Source: Spongospora subterranea f. sp. subterranea
Taxonomy: Eukaryota; Endomyxa: Phytomyxea; Phytomyxea; Plasmodiophorida
Assembly (NCBI GenBank): GCA_049724395.1
Contig: JAUGWO010000062.1
Span: 124,001-188,000, forward strand
Direction: 5' to 3'
Length of the DNA: 64,000 nucleotides
Part shown: positions 36,502 through 48,586 of the stretch, one piece after another
Numbering within the stretch: position 1 is the stretch's first letter
How the letters are laid out: each line of letters opens with the position of its first letter
Notes under the pieces: model-generated
Database searches by the model: none
What the model was told of the DNA's origin: nothing
Seen by the model: only the letters and a program-made list of their open reading frames with translations
Translations under genes and position numbers: made by a program

Positions 36502-38545
36502 ATGACAATGAGCCAATCAGAGGCGGATATTGCAGCGCGACGCGCCAAGGCGCTGGCTATTGCTTCCAGGATATCGTCCAGCGTACTCGGCAAACATGCC
36601 CGCTCAGAGTCGGCATGGCCCGTCAGCGATGGATCCGGACATGGGGTCGATCGAACCAGTGCCAAAGTGTTCGTGCCCATCGATAAACAAGCAAATTATT
36701 ATGGTTTGTTGGTTGGCCCTGGGGGGCAAATTCTGAAAGATCTAGAGAATAAGAGTGGTGCGACTTTATCTATTAGGGGAAAAGGTGACATATATATATA
36801 TACCGTAATTATTTTCATACACGTGATTGTGCCCCTTATTTGATCTTAAATTAGACGAGAGCAAGTTCGTCGCTTCCGAAGTTTGTTTATCTGAACGTTT
36901 CTGGTTTTGAACAGGTTCTAGTGCGGACGGCAACGATCAGTCTCCTGATGAAGGTCTCCATGTTTTCATAGAAGGTCGCGGTGAAGCGCAAGTCGCGGCT
37001 GCTGAACGATTACTTAGTGAGATGCTTTATAATCGTGAGACACAGGATGAGCAATATCGTGCGGCTGCTGAACGCAAAAACAACACTCTTCTCCTTTCCG
37101 ATCGTTTATACGCATCAGATGTCGATTATCCTCCATTTCGTGGAGCTGGCGAAAAGAGTAAGATCATAAACGTTGCGGCAAACGCTGTGGGACAAATCAT
37201 TGGGCGCGGCGGTGATACGATCAAGATGCTTCAGACCAAAACTGGCGCGTTCATTCAAGTTTCCCGTGAATCTGATCCGAGCTCAAACATGAAAACTGTG
37301 ACTTTAGAGGGAACGGCGTCCCAAATCGAGCACGCAGAAGATGAGATCATGAAAATTCTTCATGAAAACGAACAGCGTGACCAAATCAGGGGTGGATCTT
37401 CGCTCGGTGGTGGTGCCGGGTTAGGTTTCAGCTCCGATAACATCACGGAAATTATTCGAATTCCTCACGATGCAGTTGGTTTGTTGATCGGAAAAGGTGG
37501 ACTGACAATCAAGCAATTGCAGATGAGAACTGGCTGCAACATTCAAGTTCAACGTGATGTTGACGCGGATCCGTCAAGTATTACTCGAGATGTCACACTA
37601 AATGGAACGCCTAGACAGCTGGAAGAGGCCAAACGCGAGGTCTTGAGCCTTGTTCAAGGACATGGATCAGACATCCCTGTAGAATCGGTAATTCCTGGAA
37701 TGATTGTGATTACACTCATGATTCCAGGATCATGCGTTGGTGGTATCATCGGCAGACAAGGGGAAACCATCAAAGCGATTCAGCATCGTTCCCAAGCACG
37801 TGTTCAGGTTTCCAGGGATGTGTCGTTGCCTGAAAGAGAAATCACTGTCAGCGGATCTGATCAGGCTGTTCAAATGGCTAAACTGGAAATTGAAAACATC
37901 GTTGCTGAAAGCCAAGCTCGAGAATCTGGCGACCGAAGTGATCGTCATCGTCGGTCCAACGATTCATATGATAATGGGTACCAAGACCCATATTCGAGGC
38001 AAGCGGCCACCTATGGCAGCGATCAGTATTATGGGGCAGCAGCATATGGCGCTGCTGGTTTCTATGGCGCCAATCCTTACGCGATGGGCTATGGTATGCA
38101 GCAACCTTATTACGGTGGCTATGATGCGTCAGCTTACCCTGCGGCCACTCCTGGCACTGATGCGTCGACGGGTGAACCGGCAGCGGAATCTGCTGCTGAA
38201 GATGCTCAACCAAGTGCTGATGGCACGACTCCTGAAGATCCGAACGCAGCATCTGTTCAGCAATGGCAAGCATATTGCATGCAATATTATGCATATTACG
38301 GTCAGTATCCTCCGGAAGCGTATGGTACAGGCCAAGGAGATCCTTCAGGAGATGGCCAGACGCCAGCGGAAGGCGGTCAAGGTGATGGCCAACAGGCTGA
38401 TCAGTCATCGTATGCAGGTGAGTTATCATCATCCTCATCGAAGCCCGATCGCCAAATTTATATGTTTTCAGGCACGTCATCACAGCAGAATCCCGAACAT
38501 TCCGCTGCGGAGTCAAGACCAGATGACGGATCTGCAACACGGTGA
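36502..38545 (+). CDS. Four-KH-domain RNA/ssDNA-binding protein (FUBP/PCBP-like)
   Basis: KH proteins of this kind bind single-stranded RNA or DNA and act in splicing, mRNA stability or transcription. Exon 1 is 36502-36784, a 130-bp intron follows, and exon 2 starts at 36915. KH1 has the loop GLLVGPGGQ, KH2 VGQIIGRGGDTIK, KH3 VGLLIGKGGLTIKQL, and KH4 VGGIIGRQGETIKAI; in KH4 Arg-Gln replaces the usual basic-Gly pair. The C-terminal part is Tyr/Gly/Ala/Gln-rich (YGAAAYGAAGFYG; MQQPYYGGY), a prion-like tail typical of RNA granule proteins. A second intron at 38418-38471 (gtgagt...tttcag) is 54 bp with no in-frame stop, so retention would add 18 residues. It converges on CFAP58. Confidence 0.9.
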
Positions 38546-39188
38546 TGTTCTGTCAATCTCAGCGAACTGGAGTTATTGTCTCCAGCTAAAATCTGTTTTT
38601 ATTTTAATATCCCTTGCTATCCGTCCTAATCCATTCATCGCATACAGTGAAAACGCAATATGATTGCCCTCTATAATTTTTAATTTCTTGGCTCTACATT
38701 TCATAGTAAAGGTGACCTTAGCCTACTGTTGAAGAATGCCTTTGCATCTCCGGCTTGATATTTCCTGTTACATCTGTTGCGGACGGTTTTTGGCGTTGGC
38801 AATTTCCAGATCTAAAGCTGTAAGCAGCTGCGTGCGTGTCTGTGAAGATTTTATTGACCGGTAGACAGCAATTGTAGCGCATCGCAATGGCGATTTTGGG
38901 TCAAACTTTTGCAGTTGAACCGACTCACGATCAATTTCGGATCCGATTGTTTCGGTAAATTCGCCGCTGTTGTTCGCTGCTGCTGCATCTTGTGTATCAA
39001 TTCGCCGTGTTTTCTCGACCGCACCCTTTTTTCAGGTGAAGCAAAAATCCATAGCGAACGTAAGTGGTGAAACGTCGTAGACGAAATATCATCATACTCA
39101 AAGTTGTTTGAGTGAAAATGCGAACCAGCGTTCAATGGAAAACATGGTATGAGGCTCCAGCTCGATATATCATGTAAGTCAAGTTTTA
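38546..39188. other. 3' spacer between convergent KH and CFAP58 genes
   Basis: No gene supported. It holds the 3' flanks of two convergent genes; the minus frame at 39192-38851 has no family features. Confidence 0.5.
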
Positions 39189-42100
39189 TCATGCGTTGAG
39201 GTTGAAACCGCCGCCCACAAATCTATTCTGCTGTTGAATAAACTGATGTTGTTGCCGGATCAGCGGATCGTTCGGATCTATGTGTTCTCCTCGTTGCGAT
39301 TCCTTCTCCAGCTGCAGTACTTTCTTCTGCTCTAGGTATTTCCGTTTGACGTCTTGCAGTTCGGCATTGACATGTGCGATCTCGAATCGGTACTCGTTCG
39401 CTTGCGCTTGCAACATGTTCATCTCGGCCGCCATTGCCTTCATTTGCCTCGTTTTATCCTTAAAACAAATTAAATCGTTTTCCATTGTTTTACCTATTTT
39501 TTTACTCTACCTTCAAAGTTTGTTGATATACACAAAGTTGTTCTGCTATTTCTGGACCTGGCTGTCTGGCCAAAATGTTTTTCAAATCCAGATATAGTTT
39601 CTGGTTCTCTTGAATTACGACGTTCTTCTCGACAACCTCCTCGGTTTTGGCTATCAGCCGTTTTTGCAACGTCTGTATTTTTTGCAGCATCTCATACGCT
39701 TTCGGATCGCTTCCTTCAAGTTTCCTCCATCTGGAAAAACAATTAAAGGTCAGTCCATCAGGTCTTTCACCCGAGCGATTTTCTTGGACCTGTGAACGTT
39801 CATTGGTGTTTCGAGCTCTTCGGATAGCGCCGTCACTTTTGTCCTTTCCTGTAATATCTCGATGTGTAAGTGATGCACTTCGCTCTTCAGCGCGTCCATA
39901 TCGGCCAACTGCATGGTTCGCAGGGACAACATCCGATCCATATCGGCTATATCCCTCTTCATCAGTTTGATGTCGTTCAAACGCTCCTGGTATTGGGTCT
40001 CCCCTTTGGCCAGCACCGACTCCTGGATCTTGATCTTTTCATACAGCAACGCCAGCTCGTCGTTCCGTCGTATCAGTTGCGACCCCAGTACATCCTACGA
40101 CAAGGTCATGATCAAACTCAATGCCGACGGCGCTCTAGTTCGAAGGAAACCCCAACCCTTTCCGCAACAACGTCATCGTAAACCTTCTTCTGCTGCTTCT
40201 GAGCTTGTTCGGCTTCTTGCAAGGCGAACCTGAGATTCTTAATCTCCACGTCCTGACTCGCCAATAGCTGATCGGTGCTTTCCAGAATCGTGTCCTTCTT
40301 GGCTAAGTGTTTCTTTTGCGATTTCAGTTCCTCTTTCAGACTCTTGACCTGGAAGTGCTGTTGTATGACGGCCTAGAACACATTGTAATTGTCATCCCGT
40401 TCTCATCGAATACGTTGTCCGTGATCCGACCGAACCTCGTCTTTCTTCTGGATCTCTTCTTTCAGTTGTTCAATCTGATGGGTGATGATTTTGAACTTCT
40501 TCCTCATCTCGGATATCTCGTCTTGTACTTCCACGTACTGCTGAGAAAAGTGATTGCGATCTGCTCTGACGCTTTCGTATAGCGCCTGTTGCGCTTTCAG
40601 TTTCGCCCTCTCCTCTGCTATCTTCTTTTGAAGTTCCGTTATTTCCATGTCCTTCCCTTGCGATGCTTCCTGAGCCTAATTTTGCAAAATCACAAGAAAA
40701 TAAGGGTTTTGTGAAACAACGGTTTATGTTTGTTCTCGACCTCTTCATATTTCTTTTGCCACGATATCGTGATCATCGACGCCTTCTCTTGACCGACTTC
40801 CAGATCGTGATTGCTCTTCAGCAGCTTTTCCTCGAGAAGTTTATGCGCCTTGATATCTTGTTCAAGATTCCTGCACCATTTACTCATCAGCCCGAGCAAT
40901 TACAAAACAAGCTGTTCGACTTTTTGGCATCTTTATGCGCTTTGACCAACTCAACTTGCACTTTGTTCTTATCTTTCGAGGTCTGGAACCCGATCGCTAG
41001 CCGTTTTTCAGCAGAACTTGTAGCTCTTTGATCGCTTTCTCATCTGAATCGGCGTGGCGTCTGAATGTGTCGATTTCCTTTGAAAATCCCAACAGTTCCG
41101 CCTTGAGAAATTCTCTCTGGCCCTCAACTTCCTAAAAAGTTCGTCCAAAGCATTTCAGTAAATCCCCGTTGACAACGAGCGATGTCGAACCTGCTTCTTT
41201 TCCGCAATCGCCTCCAAGTCTTTCGCGCCTTTCGCCATTTTCCTCTTCAACTGCTCAATCTCGTCGCTCTTCTTCCTGATCGTCTCTGCGTTGACTTTAA
41301 GCTCCTCGTGGACGGCGTCCATCTGTTCCGTCGATCTGCTTTGTGCTTTCACATATCCCTCGATTTTTCGCTCATATTCGTCATTTTTCAGGCGCAGATC
41401 GTCTCCCACCCTCCGATATCTAGTCCAATTTTCAAACATCGAAGTCACGTCCAAACATGGCGCCAAGGGCGGTGACGCCGCCAAATACATACCGTTCCAT
41501 GTTGATGGAATTGTCCCTGATCAGCAGTCGCAGCTGCTCCGATTCCCCTTTGACCTGCTCCAGCTCGAACGCCATCTGCTGCAGCTCAAGTTCGCGATTA
41601 TCGCTGAACTCTTTTATTCCCAGCATCTCGTCCTGAAGGCGCTGTGCCCGACGACTTTCACGATCGGCATCGCTTTGCGTCTTTTTCAAATTCAGTTCCG
41701 CGTTCTCCAACGAAGCCTTCAAACTGTCTTTGACCTGTCGGCAAATTTCAATCATCTCCTATCGAAAGCTTCGCTAATTTTGTACCATTTGAAATTCGTC
41801 GGCATCCTTTTTAAACCCCTCGATTTGCGCCGTTTGTGTTTGCAACGTCGAATTGAGATGAGCGATCTCCGCCGTCAGCTTCTGCTTCTCCGCCATCAGT
41901 TCGTTGACCGTGTTCTCCTGTCCAATGCTCAATCCGGCTCCTTGATCGACTAACCGACTCAGGTTGGCGATTTCCTGCTTCAGCATCGACGTGGTTTTCT
42001 TCGCGTTTTTCTCCTTCTCGTGAGCGGCGTCGACCATCTTCCACGCCTTGTCGATTTCCTTTTTGAGTAGCTGGATTGAGTTTTGGTCCTCTTGACTCAA

Positions 42101-42427
42101 TCTCAGTGCGGCGTGCACTTTTGCTGCATTCTGCAATATATCAGCGTTGAGCGTCCTGCACTTGTTGATCAATGATTTCTCATTATCGTGCGACTTTTTC
42201 AACGCCGAATGCAGCTTCTCATATTCCATGCGGAACGTCTTCAGTGAGTCGTCGGCCGATAGTTGCTCAAACACTTTCTTGAAGTCTCGCTCCATCGCTT
42301 CGAAGGAGCTGGCCTGAGAGGCCTCATTGCTGATGGCGTCATCCGTTGGCGCCGCCGCCTGTACAAACAACCGGTCACTCCAATTGCGTTGCCGAGATGG
42401 ATTTTGATCGGGTCTTACGTCCGTCAT
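39189..42427 (-). CDS. CFAP58: CFAP58 (CCDC147), cilia and flagella associated coiled-coil protein
   Basis: CFAP58 is an axonemal coiled-coil protein needed for motile flagella and sperm tail structure. The N-terminal block EAMERDFKKVFEQLSADDSL, the core KEIDKAWKMVDAAHEKEKNA and LSIGQENTVNEL match the family. So do the middle QALYESVRADRNHFSQQ and EKIKIQESVLAKGETQYQ, and the C-terminal LQKIQTLQKRLIAKTEEVVE, ILARQPGPEIAEQL and FVGGGFNL end. Exons join by short introns; for example splicing near 39790-39730 restores NVHRWRKLEGSDPKAYEML, and another joins QTLK to DKTRQMKAM. I chose the ATG at 42427 (MTDVRPDQNPS); the frame upstream is open but lacks an ATG. It is direct evidence that the organism builds flagella. 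Confidence 0.93.
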
Positions 42428-44047
42428 GACGTTGGGAAAACGGGTACTGATGCTGGACCTCCCGCCTGATCCTGGCGCCACCTCAACCTGCTGAGGATGA
42501 TTGCCAAGTACTCTGATTGATCCACAGGTCGTATATAAGTATCAGATACCAACTCGCCTTCGCAACTCAAACGAAGTTTCGCTAATCGCTGGGCGCCGGC
42601 GTCTTAACCGACATCCATCGCCCGCGCTGCTGGTTCCGAATTTGTGGCCAGGTTCGGTCAATGCTCAAAATAGCCTGGCCTTTCGCACTTCACTGAATAA
42701 TCGTTCTCCAGATATTCGGTTGGGTTTTCAAGATGCTGCATCGGGTGACAGTATTCCCCATCCCTGTATAATGGCATCGGAATTATTTGAAGTATAAACG
42801 ACCTGACTCGGGTTGAACGTTTTGTTGAGGTTCGATTCCTATGGTCTAATACCGTTCACGCAGCTGTAGCGATCAACACTATTCTATTGAGACGTTAACC
42901 GAACTCCTATTTGAACAGACTTGCTGATCTATCCAGATGATTCTCCAAATCACACCTGAATTTGGTCATTTATCAGTTCGCAGGTACACGAATTAGACAC
43001 TGGTTCATTGACAGCTGGCGATGTGATCGTTTGATATCAAAAGCAGCGGCACCTGCGGCGGGAATGGGAGATTGATTATCCCTTGATGGATCATGGGTAT
43101 TTATAGGCCGGGATGGATTCGAGAGCCCCAGCATTGACGGGCCCAGATGGTACTGAACAGGAGGTCAAATGCTGCAATTGAGGGGAACAGAGATACCGTG
43201 CTCTAAGTGCCCCGATTGGCGTATCTGAGAACGGATAACTCTCATGACAATGGGGGAAACACACCTGGTACAATCATAGCAGGAGAAATGCCAACGGAGG
43301 AATCGATCCTTCCTGCAAACCTAACCTGACGAATAATTGCCATTTGAAACACCCTGAGAACGAAACAACGACTTTGAGTCCTGCTCTCATTAGGAAGAGA
43401 GTTGCCGCTTGAAATGGAATACCCGAATGTGCTGTGAAGCGGAATGTTTGCGATAAACGGCGTTGTGTAAAGGCCGAGTTGGCTGGAAATGATGACCAAA
43501 ACTTACGAGGCGATTTGGGGTCGGTCTATTTCCATTGTGTCGTCAAACAATCTAGACAGATTGACCTTGGTCTTGAGGATGTGGCGAATCACTTATTCCA
43601 GTCCCCGTGGCACATCTCTTCATCCACACATTTTCCAAACTTGTGACCGACATGGTTGGCTGATAAAGAGGCGGTTTGGCACTCAGTCTATCCATCAACA
43701 ACTCACAAAATACAGTTCTAATCAACACCCCGTAGGGTGTTGCTGAAAACATGGCCAAAAATACTCATATTTTCAGTCAATACGGGGAAAACATCAACTG
43801 TGGGGTGTTTTCGGCGATTTTGCCCATTGATCTCGTGGTGATGCAAGCCCTCAGAGCTGTCATAGACTTGAACAAGTTCCCGTTTTTGTTTTTTTCGTGT
43901 CTGTGGGGCTCAGGCGCCGTTCAGGGCCCGTAGGTCCGCAAGGCGTCATCCTTGGCAACATCCCAATCGTGTCGGCGCCCGGTGAGGATTGTGTTGCGTT
44001 GCCCCGGTGGCCAACACCCTAGTCGGACGCGAGGAACCTGGGGCGGC
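42428..44047. other. 1.6-kb spacer between divergent CFAP58 and carrier genes; nothing recognised
   Basis: Short open frames on both strands (for example 43499-43242 minus, 43434-43646 plus) lack family features. No tandem repeats or RNA genes seen. It should contain both promoters. Confidence 0.5.
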
Positions 44048-45006
44048 ATGGCTCACGACAATGGCACAGAGATGAGGCTGCTTCCCACAGCATTGGCCAG
44101 CTCCAGCGCCGCCTTGCTGGCCAGAATCCCGGTGCACCCGCTAGACACGGTTAAGGCGATGCAACAGGCGTCAAGCGCCACCAACCCCTCTATCATATCC
44201 GTCTTGCGAAACACGTCAATAGTTCGTCTGTATCAGGGATTGTCTATAACATCTCTGGGATCTATTCCGGCCGGAGCTCTGTACTTTGTCACATATGAAC
44301 TCGCGAAACGGCACCTCCATGGGCACAACGAGCATTTGGCACACTTCTCTGCCGGGATGATGGCTGAGACATTATCGTGTCTGATATGGCTGCCGATTGA
44401 TGTTGTTAAAGAGCGGCGACAGGTTCAACTTGACCCGAAAACGTATAAATCCGACCTCGATGCGCTTCTTTCCATATACAGGAGTCGTCAAGGGATTCGC
44501 CAGCTCTATCGAGGATATTTCGCCACGTTATTGAGCTTTGGGCCGTTCACGGGGATACATTTCATGTTGTATGAAGCGCTGAAAAAACGGGTTCAACAGG
44601 ATGAAAGAACCCCCCTGGGCTTATTTCAGAGCCTTCTGGTTGGTTCGGCAAGCGGTGCCACAGCAGCTGCTATTACAGCTCCTCTAGACATGGCCAAGCT
44701 ACGATTGCAGGTCATCCAATTGTGCACCGTTTTCTTCTTACGATTTAGTTGGAGACGGCAGGTTCAATCTGATTCGCTTCCGTTCCGATACAGCAACGTG
44801 TTCGGTGGAATGAGGTCGATCGTGGCGTCAGATGGATTCGTTGGGTTATTCAAAAAGGCGTCGGTGCCCGAATTGCTTTGTAAGTATATGGCCGGGTTCC
44901 GTCAGGACATATGTTTAACCCCATCTGGCTCAGTCATGTACCTTCGACTGCGATCAGCATAACATTGTATGAAATGTTCAAAGTGAAGTTCCATTCTGTT
45001 TTTTAA
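44048..45006 (+). CDS. Mitochondrial carrier family (SLC25) protein
   Basis: These inner-membrane carriers exchange metabolites across the mitochondrial membrane. The three tandem repeats show the signature Px[DE]xx[KR]: PVHPLDTVKAMQQ, LPIDVVKERRQVQ and APLDMAKLRLQ, each followed by the family's glycine-rich even helix (RLYQGL, QLYRGY, GLFKK). Introns at 44711-44761 (51 bp) and 44884-44933 (50 bp) are needed. Splicing gives KLRLQ-VQSDSLPFRYSNVFGG and ELLCNHVPSTAISITLYEM, the conserved repeat-3 end, with a stop at 45006. Without the second splice the frame ends early in a sequence unlike carriers. The start at 44048 (MAHDNGTEM) fits. The substrate cannot be assigned; the subfamily signature was not recognised. 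Confidence 0.9.
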
Positions 45007-45426
45007 TTATTTAAACCACTTGTCGAATAAACGATAAACACGGGGACGTTGTGTCGAACACGGTTGGTACAACAGCAATTCACCCTCTTCTCAGCTGCGC
45101 TGGCTCGATTGTTTTTTTTCATCCACCGTGTCTGTTCCTCAAAGCTTTCACGATGGAAGCGCACGCAGCTGAGAACTTAGCCATGTCAACTGATAATCGC
45201 CCGTTGTCCAGAACCCAAGCAGATACCGTCAAGCGCGAGGCATTATTAGGCAGGCCAGCGTGACCGCTTAGACGCCGTTCACGATTTGTGTGTCCAACGC
45301 ATTGTCCCAGGATTGCAATCTCACTCGCTTCCCGACCACGCCGTGGCTGAATCCCAGTGTGTCAGACGACCCAGCCCTGCCGGCCGGCCGCCTGTAACCG
45401 CAATGATCACTCACTCGCTTCCCAAC

Positions 45427-45956
45427 GGGCGCGACAATCTCTAGAGACGCGCTCTGTTGATGCGATACTAGGGTGACGGGCGCGACAATCTCTAGAGACG
45501 CGCTCTGTTGATGCGATACTAGGTTGACGGGCGCGACAATCTCTAGAGACGCGCTCTGTTGATGCGATACCAGGTTGACAGACGCGCCCCTATACCCTAT
45601 ATGTGTATCGTCATGTGTAACAGTGGCCGCAATGTCCCAAAGGGCGCGACAATCTCTAGAGACGCGCTCTGTTGATGCGATACCAGGTTGACAGACGCGC
45701 CCCTATACCCTATATGTGTATCGTCATGTGTAACAGTGGCCGCAATGTCCCAACGGGCGCGACAATCTCTAGAGACGCGCTCTGTTGATGCGATACCAGG
45801 TTGACAGACGCGCCCCTATACCCTATATGTGTATCGTCATGTGTAACAGTGGCCGCAATGTCCCAACGGGCGCGACAATCTCTAGAGACGCGCTCTGTTG
45901 ATGCGATACCAGGTTGACAGACGCGCCCCTATCTGTGTATCGTCATGTGTAACAGT
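45427..45956. repeat. Satellite array with 50-bp units and a 113-bp higher-order unit
   Basis: A core starting cgggcgcgacaatctctaga recurs at 45427, 45477 and 45528 (about 50 bp apart), then at 45641, 45754 and 45867 (exactly 113 bp apart). The 113-bp unit is the 50-bp core plus about 63 bp of extra sequence containing cgcccctataccc. Copies are nearly identical, so the array is young. The core holds the perfect 10-bp palindrome tctctagaga flanked by gcgcg and cgcgc. It lies between the carrier gene and the LicD-like gene. Confidence 0.95.
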
Positions 45957-46039
45957 GAAGGGGTGATGATCTACCACTGGTATTCCATTAATTAACTCCT
46001 CTTGTTAATTCATTGCCATTTGAAGCTGTTTTGGACGCG

Positions 46040-47071
46040 ATGAGGAGTCGACCGAATCGGTTCGCGCCAGCGACGATCGTGGCGGCGATTTTCGGATATC
46101 GACATAGGATACAGTTCTACAGAACATCGGTGCTGATGATGTTCGGAGTGATGGCGCTGAACGTGTTCGTCATTCTACTGTTCAATGACGCATTCCCCTA
46201 TGTATCCTGCTATCTGGTACGCCGTCAATCACATCTATGGGGTTCTGGGTAATCCATCAATGTACGACGATTGGGTTCCAGGCCGATCACAACGATTACC
46301 TAGTGCTGAATGTTGTGCGCTGTCGGTTGAAAACGACGACCTTGAAGAGCGCAACAGAACTCATTGAACAGACTGTAAACCTTCTATCATCCATGAAAAT
46401 TCAGTACTTTTTGAACGGTGAACTTTTACTGCTGGCAATCATGCCAGGTAAGGGATCAGTTTATGATCGTTTTTTCCAATAACCATATTGCTGTAGACTA
46501 CGCCTCCTACAAACCCTTTTGCATGAAGACATGTCGGTTGGGATACTCCCAGCTGGGCTGGCGACATTGCAAACCACTCCATATGCGCTACCCAAGCGGT
46601 ATCACAATCAAACCCTATTCGGCCATGATGTAGAGCTGACTTCTCCTTAGATACCATTTATCTGTAATCAACAGCAAGATTCACCACGTTGGATCCAGAG
46701 ACCGATCCGTTGTTGCCCGTTTAGTCGATCGCGAAACTGATCTCTACTTGGACATACACGAGTTTGTAAAAAAAACCATACTCCGCGGTAAATTGGAACA
46801 CATTTAAATGCAGTTCCCTCAGGTCCCGGTTTTTGAGGATCGAGGAGAGAGTATTTATCTAAAGACAGTGTGGTCTACAAGTTGGCATCGCTGTATGGGA
46901 TGTGAAAATCGTCCGGAAGATGATAGGCGTCACGTGTATGTGCCCTTCTCATGGATTATTCCGACAACAAGTTGCGAGTACCGAGGTATCTCTGCCAGCT
47001 GTCCCGCTCAATCTAAAAAACTTCTCGAATATTATTTCGATATTGATAATCCATCTACTGAGAACCGATAA
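46040..47071 (+). CDS. LicD/fukutin-like type II membrane protein
   Basis: LicD-family proteins (bacterial LicD, animal fukutin/FKRP) transfer phosphorylated groups to glycans and are usually Golgi-anchored in eukaryotes. Five exons (46040-46201, 46282-46447, 46529-46598, 46651-46765, 46814-47071) join to 256 residues. A single transmembrane helix lies near residues 38-55 (SVLMMFGVMALNVFVILLF). The LicD-like blocks are IQYFLNGELLLLAIM, DMSVGILPAGL, VVARLVDRETDLYLDIHEF, and the C-terminal VPFSWIIPTTSCEY then SCPAQSKKLLEYYF. The usual DxD of the active site reads DMS here, so it may be inactive, divergent, or wrongly spliced at the second intron. Cysteines in HRCMGCENR may form a disulfide or metal site. 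Confidence 0.62.
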
Positions 47072-47221
47072 ATGAAGAACATCTACAATTGATCGTACAC
47101 AAAAGTTGGACTCTGTATCCTGTAGATTCGCAAACATATCAAACAGTGATTCAACTGTCGAAAGGAAGACGTGGTAGGTGAGTCCTTTTGATTAATGATC
47201 ATTATATCAAGTTATTAGGAC

Positions 47222-47713
47222 ATGGAACTTCTGGACTGCTGTCAAGAATTAATTTGCTGCTTTGCTTGCGCCTGGTGTTGCACTAAGGCGGTTGACAAAG
47301 TCAATGGCAAGAATAAGAACGAAAATAATCAGCAATACAATAATCAATACGGCCAAGGTCAACAACTATACGATGCTCAAGGTCGCCCAGTAGTTGTGCA
47401 ATACGCCCAACCCACACAATATGGTCAACCAGCGCCAAATGCTCCAGGGCCATACGGCCAACCAAGCACAATGCAATATGGCCAACCAAGCACAATGCAA
47501 TATGGCCAACCTGCTTACGGCCAGGCTCCATACCCTGTTGACCAGCGGATACAGTATGGCCAACCACCGCAGCAACAACCTGTGGACAACGCTAAAACGG
47601 TTCAATACGTCCAAGAGCCATATCCCCAGCAACAGACTTCCTCCGCCCCTGTAAATCAGCAGTCTCAACCAATCCAGGGGCAGGAAACAGTATACAAACC
47701 CAATAAAGTATAG
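47222..47713 (+). CDS. Small Cys-rich, YGQP-repeat low-complexity protein
   Basis: 163 residues. The N-terminus MELLDCCQELICCFACAWCC is a compact cysteine cluster, possibly palmitoylated or membrane-inserted. The rest is Gln/Pro/Tyr/Asn-rich with repeated QYGQP motifs, including two exact copies of PSTMQYGQP. It is prion-like and disordered. The sequence just before the ATG shows a donor (gtgagt near 47177) and an acceptor (attag at 47219) that would make a 5'-UTR intron ending three bases before the start codon. No family is recognised; similar Cys-plus-PGY proteins occur in fungi as membrane-associated proteins of unknown role. Confidence 0.7.
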   Translation: MELLDCCQELICCFACAWCCTKAVDKVNGKNKNENNQQYNNQYGQGQQLYDAQGRPVVVQYAQPTQYGQPAPNAPGPYGQPSTMQYGQPSTMQYGQPAYGQAPYPVDQRIQYGQPPQQQPVDNAKTVQYVQEPYPQQQTSSAPVNQQSQPIQGQETVYKPNKV

Positions 47714-48586
47714 GAAACTATCAATATTTTTATACAAAGCCGAATTAGTGACAACGATGTAGTATAAAAACGGTTTGAGAGCAAATTCCGGGCGCCTACA
47801 AAGTCTTAAAACAACAGGTCAGTTCGACATAGATGGGAATGATTTGTGATTGGACGATACTATTCGTCGTGGAGATGATTATCGACATAAGGATGCCGAG
47901 TTTGGCGATTTAGTGTATTCCAATAATTTCAGTCGAGTACAGTACGCGGTTTCGTTCATTAACAACGGTTCGGGACGTTGGCGTTAAAAGGCATTCGACT
48001 AAACACTAAATGGTATCTCACAATAACTTCCAGTCCCGACCTTCATTACCTTGTGGCCGTTATGAAATAATTCCGATTGTCTGAAAGTCGTGGCACGAGT
48101 CGGTATGAACGACCACCACGGGAGTTTGCGATATCAGAAAATTATACAATCGATTGTCAGCGGAATATATCGATAGCGAAAGAAAAGCATTTTTTGTTAA
48201 GAATTTCCTGTCTGTACTGTTATCATGGCTAAGGGATAACGGTGGGACAAGCCGAAGCGGTCTCCTGCCGCATTATTACGACCAACGTTGATGACAAGTC
48301 GCTTAGAATTTTTCAAATCGGCCGCTTTGCATGCGCTCGCAAAGGTCAAAGAGATGAAAAAAATTCAAAGCTAACGGATGTGATTTGGAGTTTTGTTGAT
48401 GCGACGTGCATGTGGCGCTGGGCTCCGACCTCGTTGCGATTACAGTAACTCTAATAAGTTTAATTATTTAAAAAATATACGATCAGGCATTGGCATCATT
48501 ATGATGCAAAGCATTCGAACATGGCGCTGCTGGATGCTTTTGCGCTTTGCAATAATTCTAGTCGCTTGCCATCTAAAGGACCTGAG
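47714..48586. other. Spacer with no supported gene
   Basis: 3' flanks of the YGQP gene and of the convergent Sec5 gene. Short open frames only. No repeat detected by eye. Confidence 0.5.

Noticed and set aside
37737-38663. Long alternative frames over the KH gene, both strands
   Set aside because: Shadows caused by codon bias; the KH frame has four intact domains and splice sites.
46448-46650. Frameshifts disabling the LicD-like gene
   Set aside because: They disappear when the introns 46448-46528 and 46599-46650 are chosen; all five exons then sum to a multiple of three.
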